A stretch of DNA of 64,000 bases from NCBI RefSeq assembly GCF_000425645.1, contig NZ_AUDV01000006.1, positions 434,001 through 498,000 of the forward strand, in the 5' to 3' direction. This DNA comes from Gaetbulibacter saemankumensis DSM 17032. Lineage in GTDB: Bacteria > Bacteroidota > Bacteroidia > Flavobacteriales > Flavobacteriaceae. The notes beneath the pieces were generated by a model. The model saw only the letters and a list, made by a program, of their open reading frames with translations, did not search any database and had not been told where the DNA came from. The first letter of the stretch is position 1, and each line of letters opens with the position of its first letter. Made by a program: the position numbers and the translations under genes. Positions 36,813 through 47,549 of this stretch are shown here, in pieces.

Positions 36813-38626
36813 TATAACTTCCAAATTTTAGGCGCATAGTCAGCTAGTTCTTTTGATCGCTGTTTTAAATCATTAAACTTAAAATCATTATAATTTTCTA
36901 CAATTTCTTGTGTAATTTTTATTGAAGATTTAGCATACTCTTTTAACTTATCAGAAAACGGATTATTTGATGCCACAATATTTAATTTTTGTCCAAGAAG
37001 CGTATAATTTCCAATAGTATCGACATATTCTTTATGTAATAACTTAGCCTCTGAACCTAGATATTCTTCCCAATCACCAAATTCTCTTTTAGATTTTTTT
37101 GTTGTTATTGTTTGGGGTATGATATGTTCTAAATGAACATCGCTACCGGAATTAATCTTTAATTCTCCTGTGCTTCCCATTTTATCATATTCAAATTGCT
37201 CAAGTACATATTTAGCTCTATTAACATTGCCCTTATAAGTTGCTTTTTCAAATTTCAGCTTAAACTCATTGTCCAAAGGCGTATCATCTATAAGCGCTAA
37301 TCTTACCTGTTCTATAATATTATCACCTTCTAATTTATTTATCAACTTAGAGAATATCTCATCTAATTCTCCAGTTCTATATTCACATATATGCCTACGC
37401 AGCATGAATACGGAAACCATTTTTAATATTTTTAATCGTTGCGCATCCGAAATGTTGTCATCATGAAATAATGGAAGAAGAAATATATATCCAGGGAATG
37501 TTTTTATCCGTTGCAAATCAAATATAGCATCATTCAACTTTGTGTTATGAGTGCTTCTATTTCTAATTCTACTATATGTTAACGCTTGATCCTTAAGCAT
37601 TTTAGAAAACTCAATTACCGATAATAAAGCCTCATTCTCGTTTTGATCGTTATCATCTTTACTTACCTCGTTTTCTTCTTCTTCATATTCTTCATCTTCT
37701 AATTCCTCCTCAACATCTTCCTCTTTTTTAAGTTTTATTTTTTTGTAGATTTTATATTCTGCTAAATCCTCAACATTAATTACAGAATTAATGTATAGTT
37801 TTTTAAACTCATCAATTAAAAAAGTGAAAGTCACTTTTCTTCGTAGGACGGAACATATATATTGTCTAAAAAAATCATCAATGGAAAGCTTATCTAAAGC
37901 AATAATTAAACCTTTCCAATTCTCTTTTACTTGATCAAGTGTATCTTTATCAAAACTAGAAGCATGACCGAGAAGAAAGTTTTTAATAATATCGGTGTGA
38001 TTCAAACTTAATCCCCTATTATTTATAGTCTCAAAAAGTTTGTATGCATCCTTGGCTTGGTACACATCCAAGCGAATAACGGATACACTTTGAAGCAATT
38101 TATAATATAAACTGTTAAACTCACTCTCCTCCAGTTCACTTAACCAATTTTTGAAATTTTCATAACAATTAACTAAGTTTTCGTTATTTATATTTTCCAA
38201 ATCACGCTGTAATAATACTCTTTGATAATCATCGTTATCTAACTCTCCAAGGAGCACTTTATTTTCAGGAATTTGATCAGGACCTTTCGATTTCAACATT
38301 CCCATAATCCTGTTACATTCCCCTCCATTGCCATTCTTCTTGAATATATTATGAAATGTATGAAGTAGTAATGATAAGGTAGTAATTCGCTGCTGTCCGT
38401 CAACAACTTCTAATTGATTAATACCTGCTGTATGATCAGAGGTTAAACACACAATATTTCCTAATAAATGAGAATCACCATTTTTAAGGTTATTGATATC
38501 ATCATATAACTCTTTTGCCTGTTTCCATTTCCAAGCATATCGTCTTTGATACGCGGGTATAAAAAACTGCTCATTCATTGTAGTGAACAGCTGATTAATG
38601 GTCAACGTTGTTGGTGTTATTTTCAT
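36812..38626 (-). CDS. GmrSD-type (DUF262/DUF1524) type IV restriction-like protein
   Basis: 604 aa. DUF262 signature FIPAYQRRYAW (22-32) with VVDGQQRITTLSLLL (75-87), the nucleotide-hydrolysing half of GmrSD enzymes. A Glu/Asp-rich stretch near 300-325 precedes the DUF1524 half, with His-Glu-His in HLEHIIPQT (498-506) and the NYTLLGQKLNIVASN nuclease region. Such enzymes cut modified DNA; BrxU of Escherichia fergusonii BREX is one. It overlaps pglX by 4 bases (ATGA) and pglZ by one base, so it is made with the BREX proteins and covers phages with modified DNA. Substrate unknown. Confidence 0.82.
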   Translation of the reverse strand: MKITPTTLTINQLFTTMNEQFFIPAYQRRYAWKWKQAKELYDDINNLKNGDSHLLGNIVCLTSDHTAGINQLEVVDGQQRITTLSLLLHTFHNIFKKNGNGGECNRIMGMLKSKGPDQIPENKVLLGELDNDDYQRVLLQRDLENINNENLVNCYENFKNWLSELEESEFNSLYYKLLQSVSVIRLDVYQAKDAYKLFETINNRGLSLNHTDIIKNFLLGHASSFDKDTLDQVKENWKGLIIALDKLSIDDFFRQYICSVLRRKVTFTFLIDEFKKLYINSVINVEDLAEYKIYKKIKLKKEEDVEEELEDEEYEEEENEVSKDDNDQNENEALLSVIEFSKMLKDQALTYSRIRNRSTHNTKLNDAIFDLQRIKTFPGYIFLLPLFHDDNISDAQRLKILKMVSVFMLRRHICEYRTGELDEIFSKLINKLEGDNIIEQVRLALIDDTPLDNEFKLKFEKATYKGNVNRAKYVLEQFEYDKMGSTGELKINSGSDVHLEHIIPQTITTKKSKREFGDWEEYLGSEAKLLHKEYVDTIGNYTLLGQKLNIVASNNPFSDKLKEYAKSSIKITQEIVENYNDFKFNDLKQRSKELADYAPKIWKL

Positions 38627-41600
38627 AATAGCTTATTTTGTATTTCTACCTTAATTTCAGGTTTTGTTCTTTCTTTTGTCTCCTTTGGCTTTATTTCACA
38701 GATGCTTTCCAAACCATGGGCTATGGCCATACTTAAATCTTTTTTGCATTTTTTAGTGACTCTATCTGGCCAAATGCTATAGGCCAAATGTGCCCAATCA
38801 TAGTCTCCTTTTTTTAGTTTTTTCCAGCAATCCTCAGTGCTTTTACGCCATTTGGTATGGCGGAATAAATTATGTAATGGAGCTGCTGTAATGAGAACGC
38901 CGTCATCCTGGTTGGGTTTGTATGGTAATTGTGCTACTCTTAATAATTCTTCTTTAAAATCTATGAGCTCATCTCGCAGAGCCATTTGCTCATGCAACTC
39001 TTTAGAGGCACTAGACATTTCTAAAGCAGCTACCTGCTTTTTAACATCTTCTAGTTTTGGTTCTACTAATTCATTTACAATTTTGAACAAACTGTTTTCA
39101 TTTAGTTTTGGATAGTAGACCCAAATATTAAATTTACCTGAAGGCACTCCCAAATGCCAATAAATTGGAGAAATGCGCTTGTTACGGGAATAGTCTTTTA
39201 AATGTGCATCAAAGAATTTGGAATGTTTATCAAATATTTCATCGAGGTCATTCACCTTAAAATGTTCTAGTAATTCTTCTACGATTGTATCATTAGAATC
39301 TGGCCAGAAGTATTTAATAACCTCTTTTAATTTATCTGTTATTGAATTGATTTCTGAAACCGTAGCACATTCTTCTAGTGTTTTAATTGGATACGGCATC
39401 TCCCAGATTTCTTTGATCTTATCATGATATTCTGGTAATACTAAATCTAAAGTAGATGCTCTAGGGCCATATAAAAATGGACTGTGTTTTCTTTCTTTAA
39501 ACATATCTTCATCACTCCATTCTTGCTTCCAACATTTTAGAAATCTCAAGTCTATTCGACCAAATATACCCCCAACAATTATTGAGAAAATTCTAAACGT
39601 TATTTCTAAACTTGAAATTTCAAATTGACTATTCTCTTTTTTACCACCAGATTGATTAATTATAGATTCAATATCATCAATGTTTTCTACTAAATAATAG
39701 TTATAAACCAATTTGTTTAATTTGTCTAGATCATTTACGTATAATTCCGCAATAGATTCAAAATATGATTTTTTAAATTTTATGAAATTATTTATTGTTT
39801 TAAAGCTTGTAAATTTATTATCCTGTAAGTCTACGCTTCTATCATCAAGCTTGAACAATTCTAAAGTCCTTATAAATTGCAGCTTAGATAACTCTACTAG
39901 TTGATTACTTAAGTCATTATCAAACGAAGGATGGGGCAGGTTATTTACAAGACCATTAATGAATTTTGGATGACCAGCTCTTTCAACACCAAGTTTCATC
40001 CAATAATCAACATAATCAGAATTCCAAAAGGCCAAATAAGTTAAAATTTCACGTTGGTCTTCAAAAACTGCAATGCATCTTCCTGGTTGAGCAATATGAC
40101 CTTCACGAACTAAATGTGGCTTGAATTTATTTGTTCTAAAACTCCAACTTAATCCTGATTTATTAAATATATCATAAGTATCCATAGGTCTTGATCTTAA
40201 TTGACCTTTCTCGTTGAAATGATGCTTAAGCTCATATCCGTCGTTGGCATAATACACAACTGTTTCCTGGGATAGACAAAATCTCAAACTATAGTCTGAA
40301 AGAAGGTAAAGATTCCATCTGCCTGATAAAATATCTTTAACAGGATATCTTAGTTCCCAATGATTTCTTACGTATCTATCATTGTCACCTGTTTTCATTC
40401 CCTGCCTTGCTCCTCTTTTTCCATTATCAAACTTTTCCTCATTTGCAAACAATTTAGTAGTAGAAGAATCTACCCAATAGCAAAATGGTGAATTATTAAA
40501 TGCCAAGAACAACAATATATTGACATTATAAATATTGTTTGTGGAGCCGCTTAAAGTTTTAGTTAAATCTTCGTTTTTATAATTACTGTTGGTTAGTCTT
40601 AAGAATGTTGATTCATTATGAGTCCCTTTATTTGATAAAATATATGCTGCAGTTTCAACCATGGCATCCAATACTCCCATTCCCAAATCTAAAAATGTCT
40701 CTAACTTCCGCCCTTGAATTACCAATTCTTCTCTCCATTTACTATATGATCCTAAATAAAAAATACTTCGTGTTGATATACAACCTATTTGTCCATTCCT
40801 TTTTAGTAATTGAATAGTTCTTTCAATGAACACTGCAGCCAAATCTTTATACGATCTTTTATATTCATCATCTATATATATTTTTGATCCTATCGATGAA
40901 TCCCCAAAAGGCGGATTCATCACAATCACATCATACCGCTTTCTGCATAACTCAATAAAGGCAAAACCTCTAGCGGTATCTTCAGCAAAGAGTAGTTTTT
41001 GAAAGGCATGTTCACCTTCTGCATTTTCAGAGAATGATTGAAGTGCTTTTAAAACCTCATCTTCAGCCGTATCAAAAAAGTCTTGCGTTATCTTTTGGTC
41101 CTTTCCATAGATGGCAGCCATCTCTGCTGCTTTTGCATCTTCTACACCACCAAATATTGAGGTTTGGGTCGCACCTCCTTTATATTGTTTATATTCTTGC
41201 TTGGCTATTTCAATTTCCTTCTTAAGCTCTTCTTCAATTTTAAGCAATAATCCAGTTTCACCAGCCAATTGCATTTTATCCCAAATCACTCTAACCAATT
41301 TACCAATAGGCCCTGGTAAGCTTCGTGTAAATTCACTGAGTAACTCGGCATCTCCAGGCATAGGTTCCGCCACCACCAGATTACTCTTTTTAATCATGGG
41401 TCTATCCGCAGGTTGTAAGCCTAGTTTTTTATAACTCCTCTGTGCTCGCAACCATAAACTTAAACCTGCAATCTGTATGGCTCTTGGGTCAATATCTACT
41501 CCATGTATATTGTACTGTAAAATATAGCCAGGGATGCGTTTAATATAGTCTTCACGTAAGTATTTATCACGCAAGTCTGGCATGAGCTCTGAATGGTTAT

Positions 41601-42636
41601 CCCAGGCTTCTAGATAAATCTGTTCAAACAAATCGAAACAATACAAGCCAAAGTGCATAGAACCACATGCAGGATCTAGCATTAAAATCTCTCTTGGGTC
41701 TTTTAATGTTCTGTGTTCTATATAATTAGCACCTTCAATTTTGGTTTCTGGGATTGCTTCGCCTTTGTTTAAGAAAATTTCTTGTTCTCGTTTTACCATG
41801 TACTGGCAATCGTCAACTAAAGTAGTTTCTCCTTTGGTCATTTCAAACCATTGTCTGCCCAGACTATTATCTACTAAAAACTGAACCACATAACGTGGTG
41901 TAAAGAACTGGTTTCTTACAGCGAGCTCTCTGCTGTTTCTTGGTGCACCAGACGCTTCACGCATGACACTAATTTCTTCACGGCTATTATAGTATTGGTA
42001 TACCCAACCAATGGTTTCATCTTCTTCCCATAGGTTTATGGGTTGTTGGCCTTCTTCTCGATAAATACTCAAGTCCTCATCATCGATAATATCTAATAAC
42101 TCCAACATCACTTTTTCAGAAGGAAATAATAAGGAATAAGGTGAAAATCTGTCAAACACTGCTGGTAAGTCAATAGCCAATTCATCGAACATGGCTTTTA
42201 AAAACCAGTTGTAACGCTCAAATTGTTCTGCGGTTTGGGCACCTCCACTTAACTGGTCAAAGACCTGAAAACCTTCAGAATTATACCCTTTTTTAATGGT
42301 CTCAGGAATGATATTGCGTTCTTCTGCCATTCTGATAGCAGCAAAACGATTTAAGATGGTGAATGCTTGTTCTCTTAACAACTGTTTTACAGCTTCTTCC
42401 TTTTTGTTGGAACCGGCAATGGTATCTTCAAGATAATCCAAGCGCTCTCTAAGTAATCTAGCGGTTTGAATGATAGAACCATCGTTTGTTGTTAATTCTT
42501 CAACCATCAAACAACTACCATCTGGACGAATGCCATAATGTTGTTGTACTTGTGCCGCGAATTCATTCATCAACAAGCGTTTTGCCGATTGAACAAATGA
42601 TTTTATTTTATTCCTAGCGCCTTGTGTTAATGCCAT
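38623..42636 (-). CDS. pglX: BREX adenine methyltransferase PglX
   Basis: 1337 aa, the usual size for type I PglX. SAM motif I MLDPACGSMHFGLY (319-332), catalytic motif IV MNPPFGDS (573-580) typical of N6-adenine methylases, and RNQFFTPRYVVQFLVDN (241-257) before them. The C-terminal ~700 residues should recognise the target and support the other BREX proteins. PglX marks host DNA at a non-palindromic site so that unmarked phage DNA is excluded. The start lies 2 bases after the brxC stop. Confidence 0.93.
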   Translation of the reverse strand: MALTQGARNKIKSFVQSAKRLLMNEFAAQVQQHYGIRPDGSCLMVEELTTNDGSIIQTARLLRERLDYLEDTIAGSNKKEEAVKQLLREQAFTILNRFAAIRMAEERNIIPETIKKGYNSEGFQVFDQLSGGAQTAEQFERYNWFLKAMFDELAIDLPAVFDRFSPYSLLFPSEKVMLELLDIIDDEDLSIYREEGQQPINLWEEDETIGWVYQYYNSREEISVMREASGAPRNSRELAVRNQFFTPRYVVQFLVDNSLGRQWFEMTKGETTLVDDCQYMVKREQEIFLNKGEAIPETKIEGANYIEHRTLKDPREILMLDPACGSMHFGLYCFDLFEQIYLEAWDNHSELMPDLRDKYLREDYIKRIPGYILQYNIHGVDIDPRAIQIAGLSLWLRAQRSYKKLGLQPADRPMIKKSNLVVAEPMPGDAELLSEFTRSLPGPIGKLVRVIWDKMQLAGETGLLLKIEEELKKEIEIAKQEYKQYKGGATQTSIFGGVEDAKAAEMAAIYGKDQKITQDFFDTAEDEVLKALQSFSENAEGEHAFQKLLFAEDTARGFAFIELCRKRYDVIVMNPPFGDSSIGSKIYIDDEYKRSYKDLAAVFIERTIQLLKRNGQIGCISTRSIFYLGSYSKWREELVIQGRKLETFLDLGMGVLDAMVETAAYILSNKGTHNESTFLRLTNSNYKNEDLTKTLSGSTNNIYNVNILLFLAFNNSPFCYWVDSSTTKLFANEEKFDNGKRGARQGMKTGDNDRYVRNHWELRYPVKDILSGRWNLYLLSDYSLRFCLSQETVVYYANDGYELKHHFNEKGQLRSRPMDTYDIFNKSGLSWSFRTNKFKPHLVREGHIAQPGRCIAVFEDQREILTYLAFWNSDYVDYWMKLGVERAGHPKFINGLVNNLPHPSFDNDLSNQLVELSKLQFIRTLELFKLDDRSVDLQDNKFTSFKTINNFIKFKKSYFESIAELYVNDLDKLNKLVYNYYLVENIDDIESIINQSGGKKENSQFEISSLEITFRIFSIIVGGIFGRIDLRFLKCWKQEWSDEDMFKERKHSPFLYGPRASTLDLVLPEYHDKIKEIWEMPYPIKTLEECATVSEINSITDKLKEVIKYFWPDSNDTIVEELLEHFKVNDLDEIFDKHSKFFDAHLKDYSRNKRISPIYWHLGVPSGKFNIWVYYPKLNENSLFKIVNELVEPKLEDVKKQVAALEMSSASKELHEQMALRDELIDFKEELLRVAQLPYKPNQDDGVLITAAPLHNLFRHTKWRKSTEDCWKKLKKGDYDWAHLAYSIWPDRVTKKCKKDLSMAIAHGLESICEIKPKETKERTKPEIKVEIQNKLL

Positions 42637-42637
42637 A

Positions 42638-45600
42638 TTACCAGTTTAATTCTATTGTTTCGTCATCTTTTAATTCGCCTTTTAAATCGGTTAACTTATC
42701 GATGATTGTATCTATATCTTCTTGACTTTTAATTTGCTTTGGAAGTGCAGAAAGATTTACTTTTCTTGTTTTTGTACCCGGATTTGGTTTAGGGGTAGTT
42801 TTTGCATAATCTTCAATCTGCTCATTAACAGCTCGCATAGTGGTGCTTACCGTATATGCAGCATTTAAAATATCTTTTATACCATCGATACCTTGCTTAT
42901 CTTTAATAATGAGATTACCCAACCTATTGTTCAATTCTTGTTGCTGCTCAGCATTTAAGGCATTCCATTTTGAGTTGGCTTTTACCGAATTTATCTCAGA
43001 TGTAATATTTTTATTTTCTGAATTAAGCAATTTATCACAGTAATCGGATATTAAATTTTCGATGCTCGAAATAGCATCTTTTAAATCTGGAATCTTATTC
43101 ACAAAATCATCACTTTCCATCACTTCATTAACACTTTCAAAATGACTTTGTGTAGCGTCTTTCAGTTCTTTAGGAATACCAGAATCTGGGAGATTATCAA
43201 CTGATACTTTTAGGTCGATAGCCTTCTTAAAAACCTTTTTAACCCCTTTCTCAAAGGCTTGCTGCACACTTTTTATCCATACCAAATTATCATACAAATC
43301 AGAATCCGGTTTACCCAATCTAAATGCAGCATCAGAGCCTTCGCCTTTTAATACTTCTTCAATACCATCTTGAACGTCAATGGCTTTTTGTACTCCTGGT
43401 AAATTTAGATTCTCTAACTCGGTTTTAACTGCAGAATATTTTGTTTGGAATGCAGGGAAATGACGTCTTACTACTTCAGCAATTTTATCTTGCAGTGGTG
43501 CTATGCTTTCGCCTGTTAATTCTGCCAATCGTTTAACCGAAAGCGAAAGCATTTCCATGGAAGGTCTATCTTGCTTATCATATCTAGATATTCCGATTTT
43601 ATTGAAACCATTCGCATTCCTCAAGGCTTCTATGGCTTTAGGCCCTTTTACTTTAATGTCTTCACCGGCTATTCTTAACTTGATATCGGAAGCTATAAAC
43701 ATTAAGGCTATTAAAAAACGAGTCGTGTCTTTGCTCCAGCCATATCTTGCAGCATCAAAGACTTCTAAAAGCTTACGTCCTTCCACATGTTCTTCTTTGT
43801 CTATATATTCTTGGATAGAAACAATAGCATCGTATTTAAGATTGATACTACCGTCACTTTTTACAATATCGAAATGGTTCAAAGCATTTGGTAGCAACCT
43901 TAGGTCCTGAAATTTTAATAACTTTTCAGCATCGGAAGAAGGAATCGTTAGTGGTGCTTGAGCATACTTGTCAAATACCTTTTCTGCAATATTCTTTAAT
44001 TTAGAATTAACAGCATCTCTTAATTTACTCCCTTGAGATTTTACAGTTGTAGAAGCACCTCTAAAAATAATCTCTCCTTTTTCAAATGCTTGAACAGTAG
44101 ATCTTCTTATACCATTTCTTAAATTTTGGGCTAACTGTTTTTGTCCGTTTAAATAATCATTAATCTCTTTATCATCCGTGATTCTTCTGTTCGAAATTTC
44201 TTCACACTTTGCAATTTCTATAACATCATCTTCCAAATCTTTAGACAGCTTGCCTAGTAGATAATATCTAGATTGATTATTAGATTCTGTGCTAATTCTT
44301 GTTAATTCATTTAAAGTTGAAGGATAGTCATTTTCTACTACAAACGTAGTTTCTAATTGTATCTCTTCATTAGTTTCTAAAAGTTTGTAAACTCTCATAT
44401 CCAAATTAAGATTAATACCACTTTTTACGGTCTTGGTATTATGTAATCTTGCCGAAGGAACTGGTGAAAATATATCCTTAATGATATCCTCGTAGATCTT
44501 TCTTTTATCTGTTGGCCCTGGATTATACTTGCTTTTTTCATTTTCAATGTTAATAATAGCATCAGTCATAAATCGTAATTCTCCATCAATTTCTTGAAGA
44601 GTATTATTTTTCATCGATTTAATGTCCTCTATTATTTTTGAAACTTCTTTCTCGTTTGAATCTGAATCTACAGATGGCAATATGAGTGCTGCCACATTTT
44701 TTGGTGAGAGGTACAAATCCTCCAATAGTTGAAGTAGACCGATAGACTTCGCTACTTTAGAATGTTCACTGGTTTCACCATAAAAGTCAACTACTTTGTC
44801 TACTGCAGAAACCACATGGCTGTAAGCCTTTCTGATATCCGATTTTAACACATCATAGATGTGATACATACTTGCCAACTTACCAATTTCCATCTCGGCA
44901 AATGCTTGGTTTTCTGAATTTAAATTATCTGTAAGTATGTCTTGAATGACTTTAATTGCGGAACGTAAACCAACTCCTCCAGTTATTTTAGCAAGCCTTC
45001 CCAATAGAGCAATAATTACTTCAAAATGTTGTGGCAAAAACGGATAGAGATCTACGAAATGTTTTTCATCTAAAACCGCCTTCACATACATGGTTCGATC
45101 ACAATTTTCTAGTTTTGTATAGTGACGTAATTTCTCACCGTGCTTTTTATATAATTTTTTAAGTTCAGTGTTGGCGTCATTCGACTTCCCTAAAAGTCTT
45201 TGTGTACAAATTTCTTTAATATCGGATGCTTCAATTTCTGCTTTCACAGGGAATCTTGCATTCAACTTATAAAGTTTGTCTGAATTTAATCGAGCACTTG
45301 GATTATCCTCTGTTAATGTTTGTTGCGCAGTGGCTAGTAACCAGGCTTTTCCTTGCCCTATGTCTTTTAAATTCTCCAATGTCCCTTGCAATGATAGAAT
45401 CAAACTGTTTTTTGCAGCGATATACTGACCGACCTCATCAATAATAAAAATGATGTTTTCTTTTCCTGTAATTTTTCTAATCGTTGCCAATAATTCTTCC
45501 ACTTTCTGCTTGTCTGAGCTCATATCATCCACCTTGGTGGTCTTAAATGATCTGGCATCTGGCCATATCTCAGGATACATTTCTGCGGCTAAATTGCTCG

Positions 45601-46228
45601 CAATACCTTTTGCCCGAAGTTGATCGTTTACCTTAATATCATCCCAATCTTTCTCAAAATCGGCAGAAATACGTGTCTTAAACTTCTCTAGATTACCGTC
45701 GTTTTCGAGCATTCTCTCAAAATTCGCTAATTGACTATCCGTTGAATAGCCAGCCAATTGATGCACCTTGGCAATTAAGAGCTCCAAAATAGGGGGTAAT
45801 GTGCCTCCTTTAATTTGCTCTGTTGCACAATCCAATAAAATAATTGTGGGATCATGTTTTGCAATGATAGATTTAAATGTTTGTGCTATTGGTGCAGAAT
45901 TTATACGATTAGAAAGTCTTTCATGAAATGTTTGCCCATCAATCACTAAATCCTTTTTCAATGCAAACCCCAAGTACTTAGCAAAAGAACTTTTACCTGA
46001 ACCATAAAACCCAGAAACCCAAATACCTATTTCATTAGAGCTATCGGTCATACCGCTATAGAGCGCATCGAGTATCTTTTCGAAATTATCTCTAATTCTT
46101 TCGGTTACGACATACTCGGAGACCTCATGCTTTAAATTTTCATTTGAAGCATTTCCAAAGGTTACTACCTTTTCAATACCTCTATAGATATCTTTATCCT
46201 TACCAAATAATGATTTTATCTTACTCAT
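42638..46228 (-). CDS. brxC: BREX P-loop ATPase BrxC
   Basis: 1196 aa. Walker A GFYGSGKSSFAKYLG starts at residue 73; a Walker B-like IIFIIDEVGQYIAAK lies near 265. The BrxC/DUF6079-like start DIYRGIEKVVTFG...VSEYVVTERIRDNF is recognisable. The rest is largely helical. BrxC is an AAA+-like ATPase conserved in all BREX systems. It follows brxB by 10 bases and precedes pglX by one base between stop and start. Intact by length. Confidence 0.92.
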   Translation of the reverse strand: MSKIKSLFGKDKDIYRGIEKVVTFGNASNENLKHEVSEYVVTERIRDNFEKILDALYSGMTDSSNEIGIWVSGFYGSGKSSFAKYLGFALKKDLVIDGQTFHERLSNRINSAPIAQTFKSIIAKHDPTIILLDCATEQIKGGTLPPILELLIAKVHQLAGYSTDSQLANFERMLENDGNLEKFKTRISADFEKDWDDIKVNDQLRAKGIASNLAAEMYPEIWPDARSFKTTKVDDMSSDKQKVEELLATIRKITGKENIIFIIDEVGQYIAAKNSLILSLQGTLENLKDIGQGKAWLLATAQQTLTEDNPSARLNSDKLYKLNARFPVKAEIEASDIKEICTQRLLGKSNDANTELKKLYKKHGEKLRHYTKLENCDRTMYVKAVLDEKHFVDLYPFLPQHFEVIIALLGRLAKITGGVGLRSAIKVIQDILTDNLNSENQAFAEMEIGKLASMYHIYDVLKSDIRKAYSHVVSAVDKVVDFYGETSEHSKVAKSIGLLQLLEDLYLSPKNVAALILPSVDSDSNEKEVSKIIEDIKSMKNNTLQEIDGELRFMTDAIINIENEKSKYNPGPTDKRKIYEDIIKDIFSPVPSARLHNTKTVKSGINLNLDMRVYKLLETNEEIQLETTFVVENDYPSTLNELTRISTESNNQSRYYLLGKLSKDLEDDVIEIAKCEEISNRRITDDKEINDYLNGQKQLAQNLRNGIRRSTVQAFEKGEIIFRGASTTVKSQGSKLRDAVNSKLKNIAEKVFDKYAQAPLTIPSSDAEKLLKFQDLRLLPNALNHFDIVKSDGSINLKYDAIVSIQEYIDKEEHVEGRKLLEVFDAARYGWSKDTTRFLIALMFIASDIKLRIAGEDIKVKGPKAIEALRNANGFNKIGISRYDKQDRPSMEMLSLSVKRLAELTGESIAPLQDKIAEVVRRHFPAFQTKYSAVKTELENLNLPGVQKAIDVQDGIEEVLKGEGSDAAFRLGKPDSDLYDNLVWIKSVQQAFEKGVKKVFKKAIDLKVSVDNLPDSGIPKELKDATQSHFESVNEVMESDDFVNKIPDLKDAISSIENLISDYCDKLLNSENKNITSEINSVKANSKWNALNAEQQQELNNRLGNLIIKDKQGIDGIKDILNAAYTVSTTMRAVNEQIEDYAKTTPKPNPGTKTRKVNLSALPKQIKSQEDIDTIIDKLTDLKGELKDDETIELNW

Positions 46229-46238
46229 TTAATCCTAT

Positions 46239-46802
46239 TTAAAAATGTTTTGACCTATAATTTCCATCTTCAGGGTAAAATCCTAAAAACTTTAAAGCTG
46301 TACCAGTAATTTCACCTGGATAAAATACCACTATAGGTACATTAATTTTATTATATATTTTTTGTTCAATTGGACCGAATCGGGTAAAGGGATGAATGGC
46401 CTCCAAATCAGTTATAAACAAAACACCGTTTTTCGGATCTACTTTTTTTTGAGCATCCAAAATAGCGTTCTCTATGACTTCTTGGTTTTTTAAATTTTCA
46501 CCCAAACTATGATATACTTCAATAGTTTCGTCTTCATATTCGACAGCATCCACACCAGCTTCGATTCGGTATTCATCTTCTTTGAAAAAGTTTTTTAGTA
46601 CTTCATGTAGTGACAGTATTATTACTTCCAACCCTTTATTTTTTGCTAGCTCAACCCAAACTTGATTCAACTTTCTTTTGACATTGATTATATCTTCTGT
46701 GTCGAAAGTTAGATAACAGATGGTTTTATCTCCACCATGATCGTACGTCTTAGGTTCTAACAAGGAGTCCAAGAGTGTTCTATAATTATTATCTACATTC
46801 AT
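46239..46802 (-). CDS. brxB: BREX protein BrxB (DUF1788)
   Basis: 187 aa, normal length for DUF1788 proteins. Features: ICYLTFDTEDIINVKRKL near the start, GVLFITDLEAIHPFTRFG around 135-152 and VPIVVFYPGEITGTALKFLGF at the end, all familiar for BrxB. Role unknown beyond being required in type I BREX. It overlaps brxA by 14 bases and is 10 bases from brxC. Confidence 0.88.
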   Translation of the reverse strand: MNVDNNYRTLLDSLLEPKTYDHGGDKTICYLTFDTEDIINVKRKLNQVWVELAKNKGLEVIILSLHEVLKNFFKEDEYRIEAGVDAVEYEDETIEVYHSLGENLKNQEVIENAILDAQKKVDPKNGVLFITDLEAIHPFTRFGPIEQKIYNKINVPIVVFYPGEITGTALKFLGFYPEDGNYRSKHF

Positions 46803-47547
46803 TTTTTATAAATTCGTTCATATTTTTATATTTCCATGAAATCCTTAATAATTCACCCGAATATTGGTAAATAAATGAGCCGGTAAAAGATATTTTTTCA
46901 ATTTCCCTGAGAGTTTCATTTTTACTTAGCTGTAAAATTGACCATGTATCATCATTTAAAATTTGATTATCATCTATTTCAGAGAAATGTAGTTCATGCA
47001 AAAAATAATTGACCACAAAACCCTCTGGATAAAAAAGAGAAATCTTTCCTTTACTATCAATCAAACTAAAATCTCTACACGAAGAGACCAAATATGAAGA
47101 GACTCTTTTCTTCATCGAATCTGACCAAGAGGGTGCATTGCCAATAGAAATGGCATCGTTTATAAAAGTTAAACTATCTTGATTTGAGATCTTATAGTTT
47201 CTTTTATTTGCCACTTGCTGAATAATAAAATCTTTAAATATGGGATTAGCCCTTGCTGTGTAAACTAAAAATAGTTGTTTCATACCTTCAAGTCCTAACC
47301 CACTTTCTCTTATGGCTTGTAACTGCTGAGGTAGTCCTTCTTTCCAATATCGATTAAAAAAAACAAGTGATATTATATCCTTAGTTCTTTTTTCGGTTGA
47401 CTTTCCTAATAGATTTAAAGTCACACACCTATCCAAAAATGATTTTTTATCATCTTCCTCTTCTACAAAAGAGAGCAGTTCTAGCGTTTCATTTACGAAG
47501 CCAGTTCCCTTTGCTAAATTTGTATTATATAAATATTTACTTCTCAA
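46789..47547 (-). CDS. brxA: BREX protein BrxA (DUF1819)
   Basis: 252 aa. DUF1819 features: YLYNTNLAKGTGFVNETLELL, NLLGKSTEKRTKDIISLVFFNRYW and FIIQQVANKR...LTFINDA. BrxA is a small DNA-binding member of BREX. The only plausible start is TTG at 47547, one codon after the BrxE-like stop; the first ATG is ~90 codons in and would remove the family's N-terminus. The 3' end overlaps brxB by 14 bases. Confidence 0.85.
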   Translation of the reverse strand: MRSKYLYNTNLAKGTGFVNETLELLSFVEEEDDKKSFLDRCVTLNLLGKSTEKRTKDIISLVFFNRYWKEGLPQQLQAIRESGLGLEGMKQLFLVYTARANPIFKDFIIQQVANKRNYKISNQDSLTFINDAISIGNAPSWSDSMKKRVSSYLVSSCRDFSLIDSKGKISLFYPEGFVVNYFLHELHFSEIDDNQILNDDTWSILQLSKNETLREIEKISFTGSFIYQYSGELLRISWKYKNMNEFIKNECR

Positions 47548-47549
47548 TT

